Assembly: GCF_000001735.4 (NCBI RefSeq)
Contig: NC_003076.8
Coordinates: 4,898,001-4,962,000, forward strand
Length of the DNA stretch: 64,000 bases
Direction of reading: 5' to 3'
Source: Arabidopsis thaliana
Lineage: Eukaryota > Streptophyta > Magnoliopsida > Brassicales > Brassicaceae
Shown piece by piece: positions 1 to 17,838 of this stretch. How positions within the stretch are numbered: position 1 is the first letter of the stretch; every line of letters begins with the position of its first letter. The notes beneath the pieces were generated by a model, which saw only the letters and a list, made by a program, of their open reading frames with translations, had not been told where the DNA came from and ran no database searches. Made by a program: the position numbers and the translations under genes.

Positions 1-813
1 TAGAGGTTTTTAGACATTATGATATGTTTTTCTTAATATCATATCATTAGAATCATATAATCAACATCTTCTGATTTGTTATGTGCTTAATTGCTTTATT
101 GTCAAAGATCTCAACTATAAATGACAATTATACTGCATGACAAAAATAAGATATACACAAATAATATTGCCAAAGATAACAAGTGATACCAAAACAAATA
201 TTTATCAATGAAAAGAGAAAAAGAAATAACAAAAACAAAGATTCCTAGTACTCATTCCCATATAATCCGGTGAAGAAAAAAAGATTTCAGGGTCAAAGAC
301 GACATTTTTAAATTATGTATATCAAAGTAAACAACACACAAAACAATCCTATGATTTTAACATATTTCAAATTAAATACATGTATTTTTATTTGTCAAAT
401 TTATATAAATGAATCTATGAAATTGACAAATTATGAGTGAAATAGTAATTCAGCCAGTGTAAGTAAATAAAACAAATCTAATAAACCGGCTATTTATAAC
501 CAACCGGGTTAGAGTAAACCGATAAAACATATGATAATATTTTAATAAAGTGTATGTGTTTCCAAATTTGCCCCTTTGCGAAGACCGAAACGGATAAAAA
601 AAGAATCCGCTGTTTGAAAAAAACACAGCCCATAGGAAACAAAAGAATGGCCCCTGGTTTTGTAATCGATAATGGTATAATCCTCTTTTCTTATTTTTCC
701 CTGTTTTTATATCTCATTCTTATTCTTCTTAAATCCATTCCCAGATTCACACTTTTGATTTCGTGATACACTGTTACATTTTATTTTTTTTTGTTGGGTT
801 TGGTGAGACTTTT
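1..813. other. Intergenic region and PCO1 upstream sequence
   Basis: AT-rich sequence upstream of the cysteine oxidase gene. I see no end of a neighbouring gene. It should hold the PCO1 promoter and leader. A 70-codon open frame at 554-766 would be an upstream ORF only if transcription starts before it, which the sequence does not show. Confidence 0.6.
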
Positions 814-2351
814 ATGGGGTTTGAGATGAAACCAGAGAAAGAGGTTTTGGAATTGATTTCTAGTAAGAATCAATGCAAGTCTAATCCCAATTCTGTGAAG
901 AAGAAGAACAAAAACAAGAATAAGAAGATGATGATGACGTGGCGACGGAAGAAGATTGATTCCCCGGCGGATGGGATCACGGCGGTGCGGCGGTTGTTTA
1001 ATACTTGCAAGGAAGTGTTCTCTAATGGTGGTCCTGGTGTTATTCCTTCTGAAGATAAAATCCAACAGCTACGAGAGATTCTTGGTATACAATTTTTATC
1101 AGTTTTCTGAATTCCTTGTTCTGGGTTTCCATAAAGTTTTGATTTTTGATTGGATTTTGGTTTATAGACGATATGAAACCAGAGGATGTCGGTTTAACTC
1201 CGACCATGCCGTATTTCCGACCAAACTCCGGAGTCGAAGCTCGGTCTTCGCCACCAATAACGTATCTGCATCTACACCAGTGTGATCAATTCTCGGTAAA
1301 TTCCACTACAAACACTCTCTCACTTGTATTGTTCTCTTTCTTGTGGTATAAGTAATCATGGTTAGGGTTTTATCGCAGATTGGGATTTTCTGTTTGCCAC
1401 CTTCTGGTGTTATTCCTCTTCATAACCATCCAGGGATGACAGTTTTTAGTAAGCTTCTCTTTGGTACAATGCACATCAAGTCATATGATTGGGTGGTTGA
1501 TGCTCCAAGTAAGTTTACTTTCGTCCCAAGAAAACTTTTGTGAGCTCTGAAACTTGTTTGTCGTTGTTACCTTGCAGTGATTTCTGGTTGGCTTATTAGG
1601 GTTCATTAGATATTCGACTGTGCATTGTGATAGAAGTAACAAAAGGAAATCACTTTATTAACTTTTTATCTTGAAGATCAAATATCCCAATTTAGCTAAA
1701 CATTATAGGCTCTTGATTGGTAATACCCGAAAGTGGTGAATGAAGTGACATAGTGTGATGAACTTTTTTACGTGTTGAATTTTCATGATTTAGAACATTC
1801 ATTTATATACTATTTACGCAGTGTTACCAAACAAAGCAGTAATACTACTCTCTGTTTTAGACTTCATGATAGTAAAATGAGGAAATTGATTTTTTTCTGT
1901 CTTATCTCAAATGCAGTGAGAGATTCAAAAACCAGGCTAGCGAAATTGAAGGTGGATTCAACATTCACCGCGCCATGTAACGCCTCGATTTTGTACCCGG
2001 AAGATGGCGGGAACATGCATCGGTTCACAGCTATAACAGCATGTGCGGTGCTAGACGTGCTAGGACCTCCTTACTGCAATCCAGAAGGCAGACATTGCAC
2101 TTATTTCCTAGAATTCCCTTTAGACAAACTCTCATCAGGTCAGCTTTCTATACTTACTAACCATGATAGTCTTTACATACTTAAGAGATATAGATTAAAA
2201 GTTCATGTTGTTGTTTTCAGAGGACGACGACGTTTTGAGCAGTGAAGAGGAGAAGGAAGGTTATGCATGGCTGCAAGAAAGGGATGATAATCCAGAAGAT
2301 CATACTAACGTAGTTGGAGCGTTATACAGAGGCCCAAAGGTTGAAGATTGA
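814..2351 (+). CDS. PCO1: Plant cysteine oxidase 1 (N-terminal cysteine dioxygenase)
   Basis: Non-haem iron dioxygenase that uses O2 to oxidise N-terminal Cys of group VII ERF factors, marking them for the Arg/N-degron pathway, so it acts as an oxygen sensor (family knowledge). Five exons: 814-1084, 1168-1295, 1379-1508, 1917-2138, 2221-2351, giving 293 residues. The cupin-type core is visible: His148 and His150 in the LHNHPGM motif and His211 in GGNMHRF are the expected iron ligands. Residues 29-47 are a Lys/Arg-rich stretch that looks like a nuclear localisation signal. The ATG at 814 is chosen over an in-frame one at 763 because the longer version adds only hydrophobic residues not seen in the family. 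The protein matches my memory of Arabidopsis PCO1 (AT5G15120); the closest alternative is its paralogue PCO2. Confidence 0.93.
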
Positions 2352-8879
<6,528 letters not shown>

Positions 8880-9293
8880 TCATTGTTCTTGTTTTTTGTT
8901 TTTTGGGTGATTTTTTATTAGGTGTTTTAATTAGTCTTGTATCAAGATATGTTGATTCTTGTTCGTCCGTTTCTCAAAAGTGTTTATTTTTTCTTCTTAG
9001 TTAGGAGACTATGGAACCAAATTCAAATAAACCAAACCAAATGTACAATTTTTTTATGTTCTTGTGTGGCAAATATTATGTTCTAATTTGATTTAGATTG
9101 AGATGATACAATAATTTAATCTATCTACTAGATTAATCAATAATCACAACGTTTTTTTATTTAAGTAGAAAATAATAAAACAAGAGTCAACAATACAATT
9201 TGGTTTCAAGAAAATTACAATTTGAAAGGGAAAAAAAAATAGAGAGAGAATATTATATCATATGTATATATATTTAGACAAAAAAGTGAAAAT

Positions 9294-9414
9294 AAATGGG
9301 CGTGGGCCTAAAGTGTCGGAGCAACTTTCGAATTAAAAGTGTACTGTAGGATGAAATGGATCTGATATGCTGATTCAGCCTTATTGGGGCTAAACAAATG
9401 GGCGTGGGCCTAAA
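9294..9414. repeat. 19-bp direct repeat, 102 bases apart
   Basis: AAATGGGCGTGGGCCTAAA occurs at 9294-9312 and again, identical, at 9396-9414. A shortened third piece (ATATGGGCGT) follows at 9416-9425. The unit contains GGGCC, on the other strand a site II-like AGGCCCA core. Confidence 0.85.
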
Positions 9415-10618
9415 CATATGGGCGTTAGTGAGAAATCTTTGATATTCACCGAAAGGATACTTACAAGTGATCACCGAAAAGAGATGCAAAGAGAAATGGG
9501 AAAACATAAAGAAATACTTCAAGAAAGTCAAGAAAGTTGTAAACAACAACAACAAGACGACGAATAATCTGTAATGATGATGATTCGAGTTCGAACCGGT
9601 TTGGTGGTGAATGATTAGTAATCTTTTCAAAACCGGTTTGGTTTCTGATTTTGGTTTGATTTGTTCTGTTCAGATCCGACCGGACCGGTTTGCTACTAAG
9701 GTATGCAAATAAATTATTTAGAGAAAATTAATCTATTTAAAGTTTCCTCCATTTAACTAAATAAGAATAGCTTATTGGTTACATAGATTTTATTTTATTT
9801 AAGAGTTTCATCATTTATAAGACGAACACATTTTATCTGTTTCTTACTATAATTCAAAAAAGAATAGAATGACAATATTCTTGACCAAAAAATAAAGAAG
9901 GAAAATGTGAATATTGTTCTATCATTAGTTTATTCGTCCATGAATTATTTATCTATTCATTTCAAATTTACTATTCATCTAATTAAAGAAATTAGATGGA
10001 CTTATATTTGATCAAATTCTTTTGAGGTTTCGTCATACACATTTCGGTTTAATCAATCTAAAGATTCTTGTGAATCAAAAAAGATTAGTGCCGCCTTGGA
10101 TGTATTCATCATATAAATGATTCAATCAAAGGTCTCTCTTTCTCTCTTATGACATGAGTTAATGATGAATCTATTTTCTATCTTTAGATAAGCCATAATT
10201 AATTCAGTCCTAGAATCAAGCATGTAAGCAATAGAAAGAATCAAGCATATAAGTAAACTATCACTCTTATCGCTAAACAAAACGGTATAAAAATATATCG
10301 TTTGCGATTTGTTAAATACGTCAATAAATTTGAATATTCCATAGTTATAAAGATTTCAATATCTCAATTATAGTCCATTATTAGTTGTAAGATAAAAAAA
10401 TGGTGTGTTCTTACCAAAAATAAAAAGATAAAAATGGTGTGTTTAAGTTTATCTATTAGAGTTTGGTGATTCATGCAACTTTAGCTGTAAAGATTTTGGG
10501 ATAAGAAGAAAATTATAAATGGTAAACACAATCCGGTGATATCTCCTAAATTCTCTATGAATCACAAATTCGTCAAAAACTTCCTATTTTGTCTAATTTT
10601 ATCCAGTAACATTCAACC

Positions 10619-10625
10619 TATAAAT
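10619..10625 (+). promoter_or_regulatory. Possible TATA box of the mutarotase gene
   Basis: CCTATAAATTC sits 61-67 bases before the start codon at 10686, a good core-promoter position. Confidence 0.45.
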
Positions 10626-10685
10626 TCTCAACAAGAAATTCATTTGACTCATAATTACTTGTGATTCTTATTTGTCTTCTTCAAT

Positions 10686-12670
10686 ATGGCGAGAAGTTCT
10701 GTTTTGCTATGTTTAATTCTATTGGTTACGTTAGGAGTTGTGATAAGTGTCACATTTGCCGACAACGTTGAATTGAAATCAAAAGATCTAGAGAGCAGTA
10801 AGAAAGATAAGAAGGTTGATCATGATAGTACACACAAAGAGAAGGGAGGTGAAAAGGTAGATGGTGCCGGTTCTGATGATGAAGACAACGATAAAAAAGA
10901 AAAAAAGAAAGAGCATGATGTGCAAAAAAAGGATAAACAACATGAAAACAAAGACAAGGATGACGAGAAGAAGCATGTTGATAAGAAGAAGAGCGGTGGT
11001 CATGATAAAGATGATGATGATGAAAAGAAGCACAAGGATAAAAAGAAGGATGGACACAATGATGATGATGATAGTGATGATGATACGGATGATGACGATG
11101 ACGATGATGATGATGATGATGATGATGATGAAGTTGATGGAGATGATAATGAGAAGGAGAAAATTGGGTTATACGAGCTCAAGAAGGGAAATCTAACTGT
11201 CAAATTCACAAATTGGGGTGCTTCAATCATATCTCTCCATTTCCCAGACAAAAATGGTTAGTGAACAATCATATTGATTGTTGGCAAAAATACAACTCAT
11301 ACTATATATATCGTATAGACATATAACGAAATTGTATTATTAATGGTTAATACTGATTTTCAGGTAAAATGGACGATATTGTTCTTGGCTATGATAGCGT
11401 CAAAACCTACAAGGTATGTAGAAAATTCTTTTTACCGTGTGTGTTATATTTTTAATTTGTACTTTTGAATTATTGCTATGTTTTTGTTATACTAAACTAA
11501 TAAATTAGTTTTTTTTATCACTATTTAGACCGACAAGGTTTATTTCGGAGCAACCGTTGGCCGAGTAGCAAATAGAATAGGAAAGGGCAAATTCAAGTTG
11601 AATGGTAAAGAGTACAAGACAAGTGTCAACGATGGAAAAAACACACTCCATGGTAAATTAATTATGATTGCCATAACATAATTAGATCAATTAGTTATGA
11701 TTTATGCGAATATATGTAATTGATTTAGATTTTTGTTAAATTAGGTGGCAAGAAAGGGTTTGGGGATGTTGTGTGGGCAGTTGCAAAACACCAGTACGAT
11801 GGCAAGAAACCACACATTGTCTTCACTCACACAAGTCCTGACGGCGATCAAGGTTCCCTTTCTTTCACTACTTTTTTATTCTACCCAAAACTTTTGAAAT
11901 GTACTATGATCTAAGGAAGAATCTAACGATTACTAGTCCTCTTTTTTTATATATCAATAGGGTTTCCGGGAGAACTCAGTGTCACGGTGACATATAAACT
12001 TGTCAAAGACAATGAATTGAGTGTGGTGATGGAGGCAAAGCCTAAGGATAAAGCAACTCCGGTGAACTTAGCTCATCATAGTTATTGGAATCTTGGTGGT
12101 CATAATTCCGGAGATATTTTGTCTGAAGAAATTCAAATCCTCGGCTCGGGTTATACCCCCGTCGACGGTGAGCTCATTCCCACCGGGAAAATCAATCCGG
12201 TGAAAGGAACAGCATACGATTTTCTCCAACTCCGTCCTATTAAAGATAATATGAAGGATCTTAAAACAGGGTGAGTGGTAGCACATATATATACTTTGCT
12301 AAAATATCAGTTTTAGTATGAACAGTAACCTATATGATTGTTTCATTTTTTATCTTGCAGATATGATATAAATTATTGCTTAGATGGTAAGGCAAAAAAG
12401 ATGAGAAAAATAGTTGAACTCGTAGATAAGAAATCAGGGAGGAAAATGGAGTTATCCGGAAACCAAGCGGGTTTGCAATTCTATACCGGAGGGATGTTAA
12501 AGGATGTCAAAGGGAAGAATGGGGCAGTTTACCAAGCTTTCGGGGGATTATGTTTAGAAACACAAAGTTATCCAGACGCATTGAACCATCCCAAATTTCC
12601 TTCACAGATTGTCGAGCCAGGGAAAAAATACAAACACACTATGCTCTTCAAGTTTTCTATTGTTTCATAG
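10686..12670 (+). CDS. Galactose mutarotase-like (aldose 1-epimerase) secreted protein
   Basis: Aldose 1-epimerase family enzyme, expected to interconvert alpha and beta anomers of hexoses. Six exons: 10686-11256, 11364-11413, 11529-11652, 11745-11852, 11961-12270, 12361-12670, giving 490 residues. Residues 1-25 are a signal peptide, so the protein probably enters the secretory pathway. Residues about 28-158 are an extremely charged Lys/Asp/Glu/His region ending in a long Asp run coded by GAT/GAC repeats; this is not part of the enzyme fold. The catalytic domain follows (about 160-490). His248 in TLHGG, His324 in the AHHSYWNLGG block and Glu454 in GLCLETQ match the family's catalytic and binding residues. 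I recognise it as AT5G15140. Substrate and purpose of the acidic insert are unknown. Confidence 0.92.
11060..11150 (+). repeat. GAT/GAC trinucleotide repeat coding poly-Asp
   Basis: Interrupted (GAT)n/(GAC)n tract within exon 1 of the mutarotase-like gene. It gives a near-continuous Asp run. The antisense poly-Ser and shifted-frame Met/Asp open frames over it are artefacts of the repeat. Confidence 0.85.
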
Positions 12671-15600
12671 ATTGTTTTAGATGTTGTTACATGAACACCC
12701 TTGGAACCATGTCCAATGTTCATGAACAAGAAACTAAATACATTGTAATATTTTGTAACAATGCTTAAATTATCAAATTATATGAACCTAACGTGAATAT
12801 TCGATCTGTACGTAATTTATGCATAACTCATAAGTATGCACTATTTTTCTGTAACCATATAACAGTATATGATTATATAGAGGAAAAATTAAGTGCCCTA
12901 TGAATTTGATTCAAGATCCGAAACCAGTTTGTGTTGCATATAACTCCACTGAAGACGTACCTTAAGGGTTTGATATTTGTATAATTGTATCTAAGAGTAA
13001 GAGCCCTACCAACAAGAGTCAAGGTCGACGTACCAATCTCTATATAAGGTGCTCACACCAAGTGTTTTCAAGAATCCTGACGTCCTTTTTTACAAAAATG
13101 CAAAGCATCTTCGGATTTTTTTTCGGTATAATACAAAGCATATTTTCGAATAGTTTACTCATTGGTTCATCAAACAAATACCTTTCGGGCATATGTTGAG
13201 ATGGTGTCGCTCGTGGACATAGACTTTCTCGGCTCTGCTTTTGTTAATTATTTCAGTAAATCCAAATGTGATTAAAATAAAATACTAAAAATAACTAAAA
13301 TCCTGAAGCTATTTGGGAGTTAGATCTTTTGAACGAACTCGAAGTAATTTAGAAGAATGAGTTTTTTTGCACCAACTGTAACGGTCTAAAAGAGATACTT
13401 CGTATGTAATCTGTCGCTTAAGAATAGTTCATCGTCCATCAATTTTTACATTTAAAAGAAAACTTATGTATTCAGTTAGACAATATTCTTATTATAAGGC
13501 ACAAGCAAAGGTATTTATCAATGTCCTCTACAACAACTTACGCAAAAAAAAAATCCGCACATCCTCTCATTATATTTTTCTTTAGAGAATTACTATTAGT
13601 TAATATTATTTCAAACTATGTGGGTAATCTGGGGATGTTTGAATTGTTCAAAAGTTTGGTCATAAAAATGTGGGAATGAAGAAATATTATTACTTTTTTC
13701 GGATTTTTAAGATCAAATTAATTTATTTAATGCGATTATATATGGCGGGTCAATCTATTCGACGTATTCGTTATGACGGTGTTTGTTAAATCAAATGTAG
13801 AAAAGTAGAAAACAGAACATTTTAGGAGTTGACCTATCCATTATCCATCAACTTAAACATGTGCACTTCACCAAAATTCTTATACAACCATATAAAATAT
13901 ACGAGAGACCCAAGATCTCACATGCCATTATCTATTTATCTAGCTATATATTCCATAAACTACGTATGTAAGTACGCACACGTATTGAGTGATGTCCGAA
14001 TAGATTAGTGGAGTTGACATTTAGTTTTGCGATCTGACCATAAATTTTAGGTTTTACAGTAACTTTCTTTCACCCTATACAACAATTCGTTTCACTTTAC
14101 TTGGTAAACTGAAACTTTTTGATTTTGTGATCTATTTATTTATTTATATTTTCTAATAAAGGGTCTTCGTTTTATTTTCTACATAAAGTTTAGGTTTAGT
14201 GATTTATATCACAATAAATTTAAGAAAAACCATTGCCTAACAACTAACCACCTCATAATTTTAGATTTGTTTTTGCCAAACATTCAAAATCGCAAGTAGT
14301 TTTTGTGGAAGTGAAGTGGTGGCAGTGAGGTCACATGGAGAGCCCACAAAGAAGCAAAATATTTGGTACTACCTTTGTTTTCTTGTGTTTTAACAAAAAT
14401 AAATAATATATTCATCTAAAGAGAGAGAGTTTCTATTAATACTTGTATTCAAAAGCATCCAAAAATCCGAAAAGCTAGCTAGATGAGTGAACGATTCTCC
14501 GAAACACTGTTTCACTTCTGTTCTCTTTTTGGACTTTTCTTCTTCGTCTTTGGAATGTGTGCTTCCAATAATCATCCTCAGTTAGTTACCACTATCATTA
14601 TTATCTAAAATTGTTAATAAAAACTTCCATACCGTAGTTGGTTACTGTAAATACCTTAAATGAAAACGAAAGAAAAAACCTTTTATGTACTTTGAGTTTC
14701 GGTTCAATTTTTTTTTATTTTTTTTTAAAGGAAGTTTAATCAATTCATGAAAAGTACAGCAGTACTCTCACCATTGTGCATGATTGAATGAAAAGTAAAT
14801 AGTACTTAAATGGATTTGAACAACAGATTTATATATGAGACTGACTACGTGACATGCACATTAGTTCATCAAAATTTATTGTGATATATTATAATTATGT
14901 ATGAATTTGTTCTTTCGATTTTGTAATTTACAAGAACAATAAGAAAGGAAAGAACATATAAAAAATAGCAAAGAAAAATATTATAACCAAACAATTATTA
15001 AGATCAAGCAAAGTTTCTTTAATTTGTGATAAAAAAAAATTAAAGTTCAAACTACAAAAATTTAAGGTATAACAAAAATGAAGATTTAGAATAATATAAA
15101 AGTTGAATTAGTTTTGGTGGTTGATGTCTTAGTTAAAATCACGGTAACTATATACAAAAAATATTATCTTATATATCTGATTAAAAAATATCACACACGA
15201 GAACGCGATTTTATAAATTAAAAGCTAGATGGAAAAATGTCAGATGTAAGATATATTTCATAACTCTTTATTCAAAAAAGAAAATATTTCATCGGTCATG
15301 TTGTGTCAATGGCAGAGCTGGAATCCCACTCGAACGCACATGCATCTGAAATTTCTCTCATATAGTCATATGTTTTTGTTATTTTCTTTTTATCTTTCTG
15401 TTCCAACCTAGCAAAATATTTAAAATTAATATTTATTTATATGTATGTGCTGTTAACTTGTTATACTTTTAGAAGAAGAAAAAACGAAAAAATCATTTTG
15501 ACTAATTCACTTCAGAAATATATTTGCTTATAAAGCTTTAATCGAAAGTAAATATTTATTTGCAAAAGCAGTGAATAAAAATGATTTTATGCATCTAATA

Positions 15601-15950
15601 AGAAGCGCGGTAGTTAAAAAAAAAATCGTCATTATACTGACGAAAATATTTCGTAGTATGTTTTAGTGCACTGTTTTGTTATGTACGGATATAAAGTTGA
15701 TATGAAAGAAAAATTTATTCATTCAATACAAGTAACAAGAAAATATCATACTACAAATTTGTTGAGTATCCCCTATACACCAATTCTCTACAAACCCAAA
15801 GGAGAGAAAAAAAAAACATAATAACCCAATTTAATTAATTTTAAACGTGCCAAATAATTTGAAAATACTTATTAAAAAAATCTACGAAATTTTCTTTTGA
15901 TGATAATAATGATATCAAGATGAGTATGATGTTGTTCTTAGACAATATGA
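12671..15950. other. Intergenic region between the mutarotase gene and HAT7
   Basis: Two 3' ends converge here, about 3.3 kb apart. Mostly AT-rich. A GC-richer patch at about 14280-14345 and a small plus-strand open frame at 14483-14608 (41 codons, hydrophobic N-terminus) stand out. No gene can be assigned. Confidence 0.55.
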
Positions 15951-17609
15951 TCAATTGAACTGATGATGATTGTGATGTTGTTGCTGCTGGTCAGGCCATG
16001 CCCAATAACTAGCCGACGTCGTTTCATCAATACCATTGAACATATTGCAAAACCCTTGATCTTGATCTTGAACAATCTGATGATCAATATGGGTAGAGGT
16101 CGTGGTCGCGGTCGCGGATCGGATCGAAGAAGGGAAAAGATCTTTGATCATGCTCACATGATTAGCGTCTGAACTATTATTGTTATGATTATTTTCTGTG
16201 CTTCCATTGTTGCTCCATGAAGCTTCTGCGAATTCTCTCTTGATCTTTGCTGATTCTTTACGGTCGTGTTTCTTCAATGCCACTAACTGTTTTATGTAGC
16301 AATATTATCACACGTTAGTGGAGAGATTTATTCACATATAAATTTATTAATTTGTTAAATAACATAAATTATCGTAATGTCAACTCCACGAGCACATGGG
16401 AAGTTTACTAATTTAAAATGTAAGAATCTTTATTTGAAAATAGAAAAGAATTTATAATTAATGTCTTTTGACAAACATCTTTGCGTTGGATCAAGAGCCT
16501 ATCATTAATCTAATTGCAAATGATATCATACTATATACTATATCTTAAAGCTATTCTAAGATCTCACACTACGTGTTAATCCATGAAGGTTTTCCTTTTG
16601 TATATGCTTGATTAATGATAATAATAATTCATTAGCTATAATTCTACGAGCTATATATCAATACACATTATTTTTTCATCGTATAGACCACGAAGAATTC
16701 GTACATATAATATTCATATTAATTAGTGATTTGTAAAAACATTTCTTATCAATCTAATCGAAAATCGTTTCGATAAGATTAGCGCTTAAAAACTAACGCG
16801 ATGTTCAACGATTAGTAGAATTTGTGTGTATATTATATACCTCAGCATGTAGTTTCTTGTTGTGGGCAAGAAGAGAATCATTGTCCGATTTCAAAACATC
16901 GAACTGTTTTTTGAGAGAATCATAGTCTCTCTCGAGCTGCTTTGTCTTCCACCTAGCTCTCCTGTTCTGAAACCATATTGCAATCTGCCTAGGCTGCAAT
17001 CCTAAAGCCTTAGCAAGCTGCATCTTCCTCTCTGGCTCCAGCTTGTTCCCTAGCTCGAAGCTCTTCTCTAATGCCCTAACTTGCTCTAAATTCAGCCTCT
17101 TCTTCTTCTCTCCTAACATCATATGTGACCCATCGTCTGATAGGTTGTCTTCCTCGCCTACCTGGTCTTGATCATTCATGTTGTTCGTTGTTGTCGGGCT
17201 TTTTTGAGTTAGATGATGATGATCTGATACTCCCGTGAACGACATTGATCTGTTCATCATGTAGTTTCCTCCTCCTCCTACACCAAAACAAAGACAACAA
17301 AAATTACCAATTATTGCTTCTTTTGGTAACTTGGGATTTCAAGGTAATAACGCAGTGAATTCCAAAGTGACCAAACATCAAACGGAAAATTGATAAATTT
17401 GTAATCAAATTTTGGTAAGAGGGAGAGAGGTACTTACCATAGAAGAGATGAGGAGGACAAGAGGGGAGAGAGGTTGGGGAAGGTAAGTGATGAGCATTGT
17501 CTTCATGGAGTTGCTGAAACATGAAGCCATGTTGAGGAAAGGCCATCTCCAATCTCAGTCCTTCTTGATTATTATTGATATTGTTCCTTTCCTCCTCATA
17601 CATATACAT
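15951..17609 (-). CDS. HAT7: HD-Zip class I transcription factor HAT7 / ATHB-3
   Basis: Nuclear homeodomain-leucine zipper factor that binds dyad AATNATT sites as a dimer (family knowledge). Three exons on the minus strand: 17438-17609, 16841-17277, 15951-16286, giving 314 residues. The homeodomain spans about 116-170, with the recognition helix [10 protein letters not shown] at 159-168. It is followed at once by six leucines in exact heptad spacing (172, 179, 186, 193, 200, 207), the HD-Zip hallmark. Intron 2 falls between the last two heptads. The C-terminus is His/Gln/Asn-rich. The start MYMYEEER at 17609 gives the length I remember for the protein; an in-frame ATG at 17651 would add 14 hydrophobic residues. 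Matches AT5G15150; its sister gene is ATHB20. Confidence 0.94.
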
Positions 17610-17831
17610 ATATATAATTAATATGTATGTATACACACCCTCAAAGCCCACAAATGATCAACTCTTATTATGAATTCTGAGCAGATCAACTTTCGTAGCT
17701 TAGATCAAGAACTTGTTTAGATATCAATATCACAAGATCGTTGAAGTTTTCTGAAGGAAAATTAGTGAGAAGAGAAGAAGAAGGAGAAGAAGGAAGAGAT
17801 CAGTTCATGGGAGGTTTGTATAGGACCCACC

Positions 17832-17838
17832 CTTTATA
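17832..17838 (-). promoter_or_regulatory. Possible TATA box of HAT7
   Basis: On the minus strand GGTATAAAGGGTGG lies about 225 bases before the HAT7 start codon. A purine-rich minus-strand plus-strand patch (GAAGAAGAAGG) between them, CT-rich in the transcript sense, would fall in the 5' leader. Confidence 0.45.

Larger units (their letters stand above)
8880..10685. other. Intergenic region between WRKY72 and the mutarotase gene
   Basis: Holds the WRKY72 3' end and the next gene's promoter. It contains a 19-bp direct repeat (9294-9312 and 9396-9414) and repeated AACCGGTTTGGT boxes at 9594-9605 and 9631-9642, with a diverged copy near 9684. A 118-codon minus-strand frame at 9274-9630 spans these repeats but has no recognisable domain. 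Confidence 0.6.

Noticed and set aside
499-640. Hypoxia-responsive promoter element in the PCO1 upstream region
   Set aside because: Sequences such as AACCAACCGGG and AAACACAGCCC only partly match the HRPE consensus I remember (AAACCA followed by G/C-rich bases). Not strong enough to call.
554-766. 70-codon frame before PCO1
   Set aside because: No protein features. It would matter as an upstream ORF only if transcription starts before it, which cannot be judged here.
10788-11251. Long minus-strand and shifted-frame open frames over the mutarotase exon 1
   Set aside because: They are produced by the GAT/GAC repeat (poly-Ser, poly-Ile/Phe or poly-Met translations). The sense frame has a signal peptide and continues into a conserved enzyme domain.
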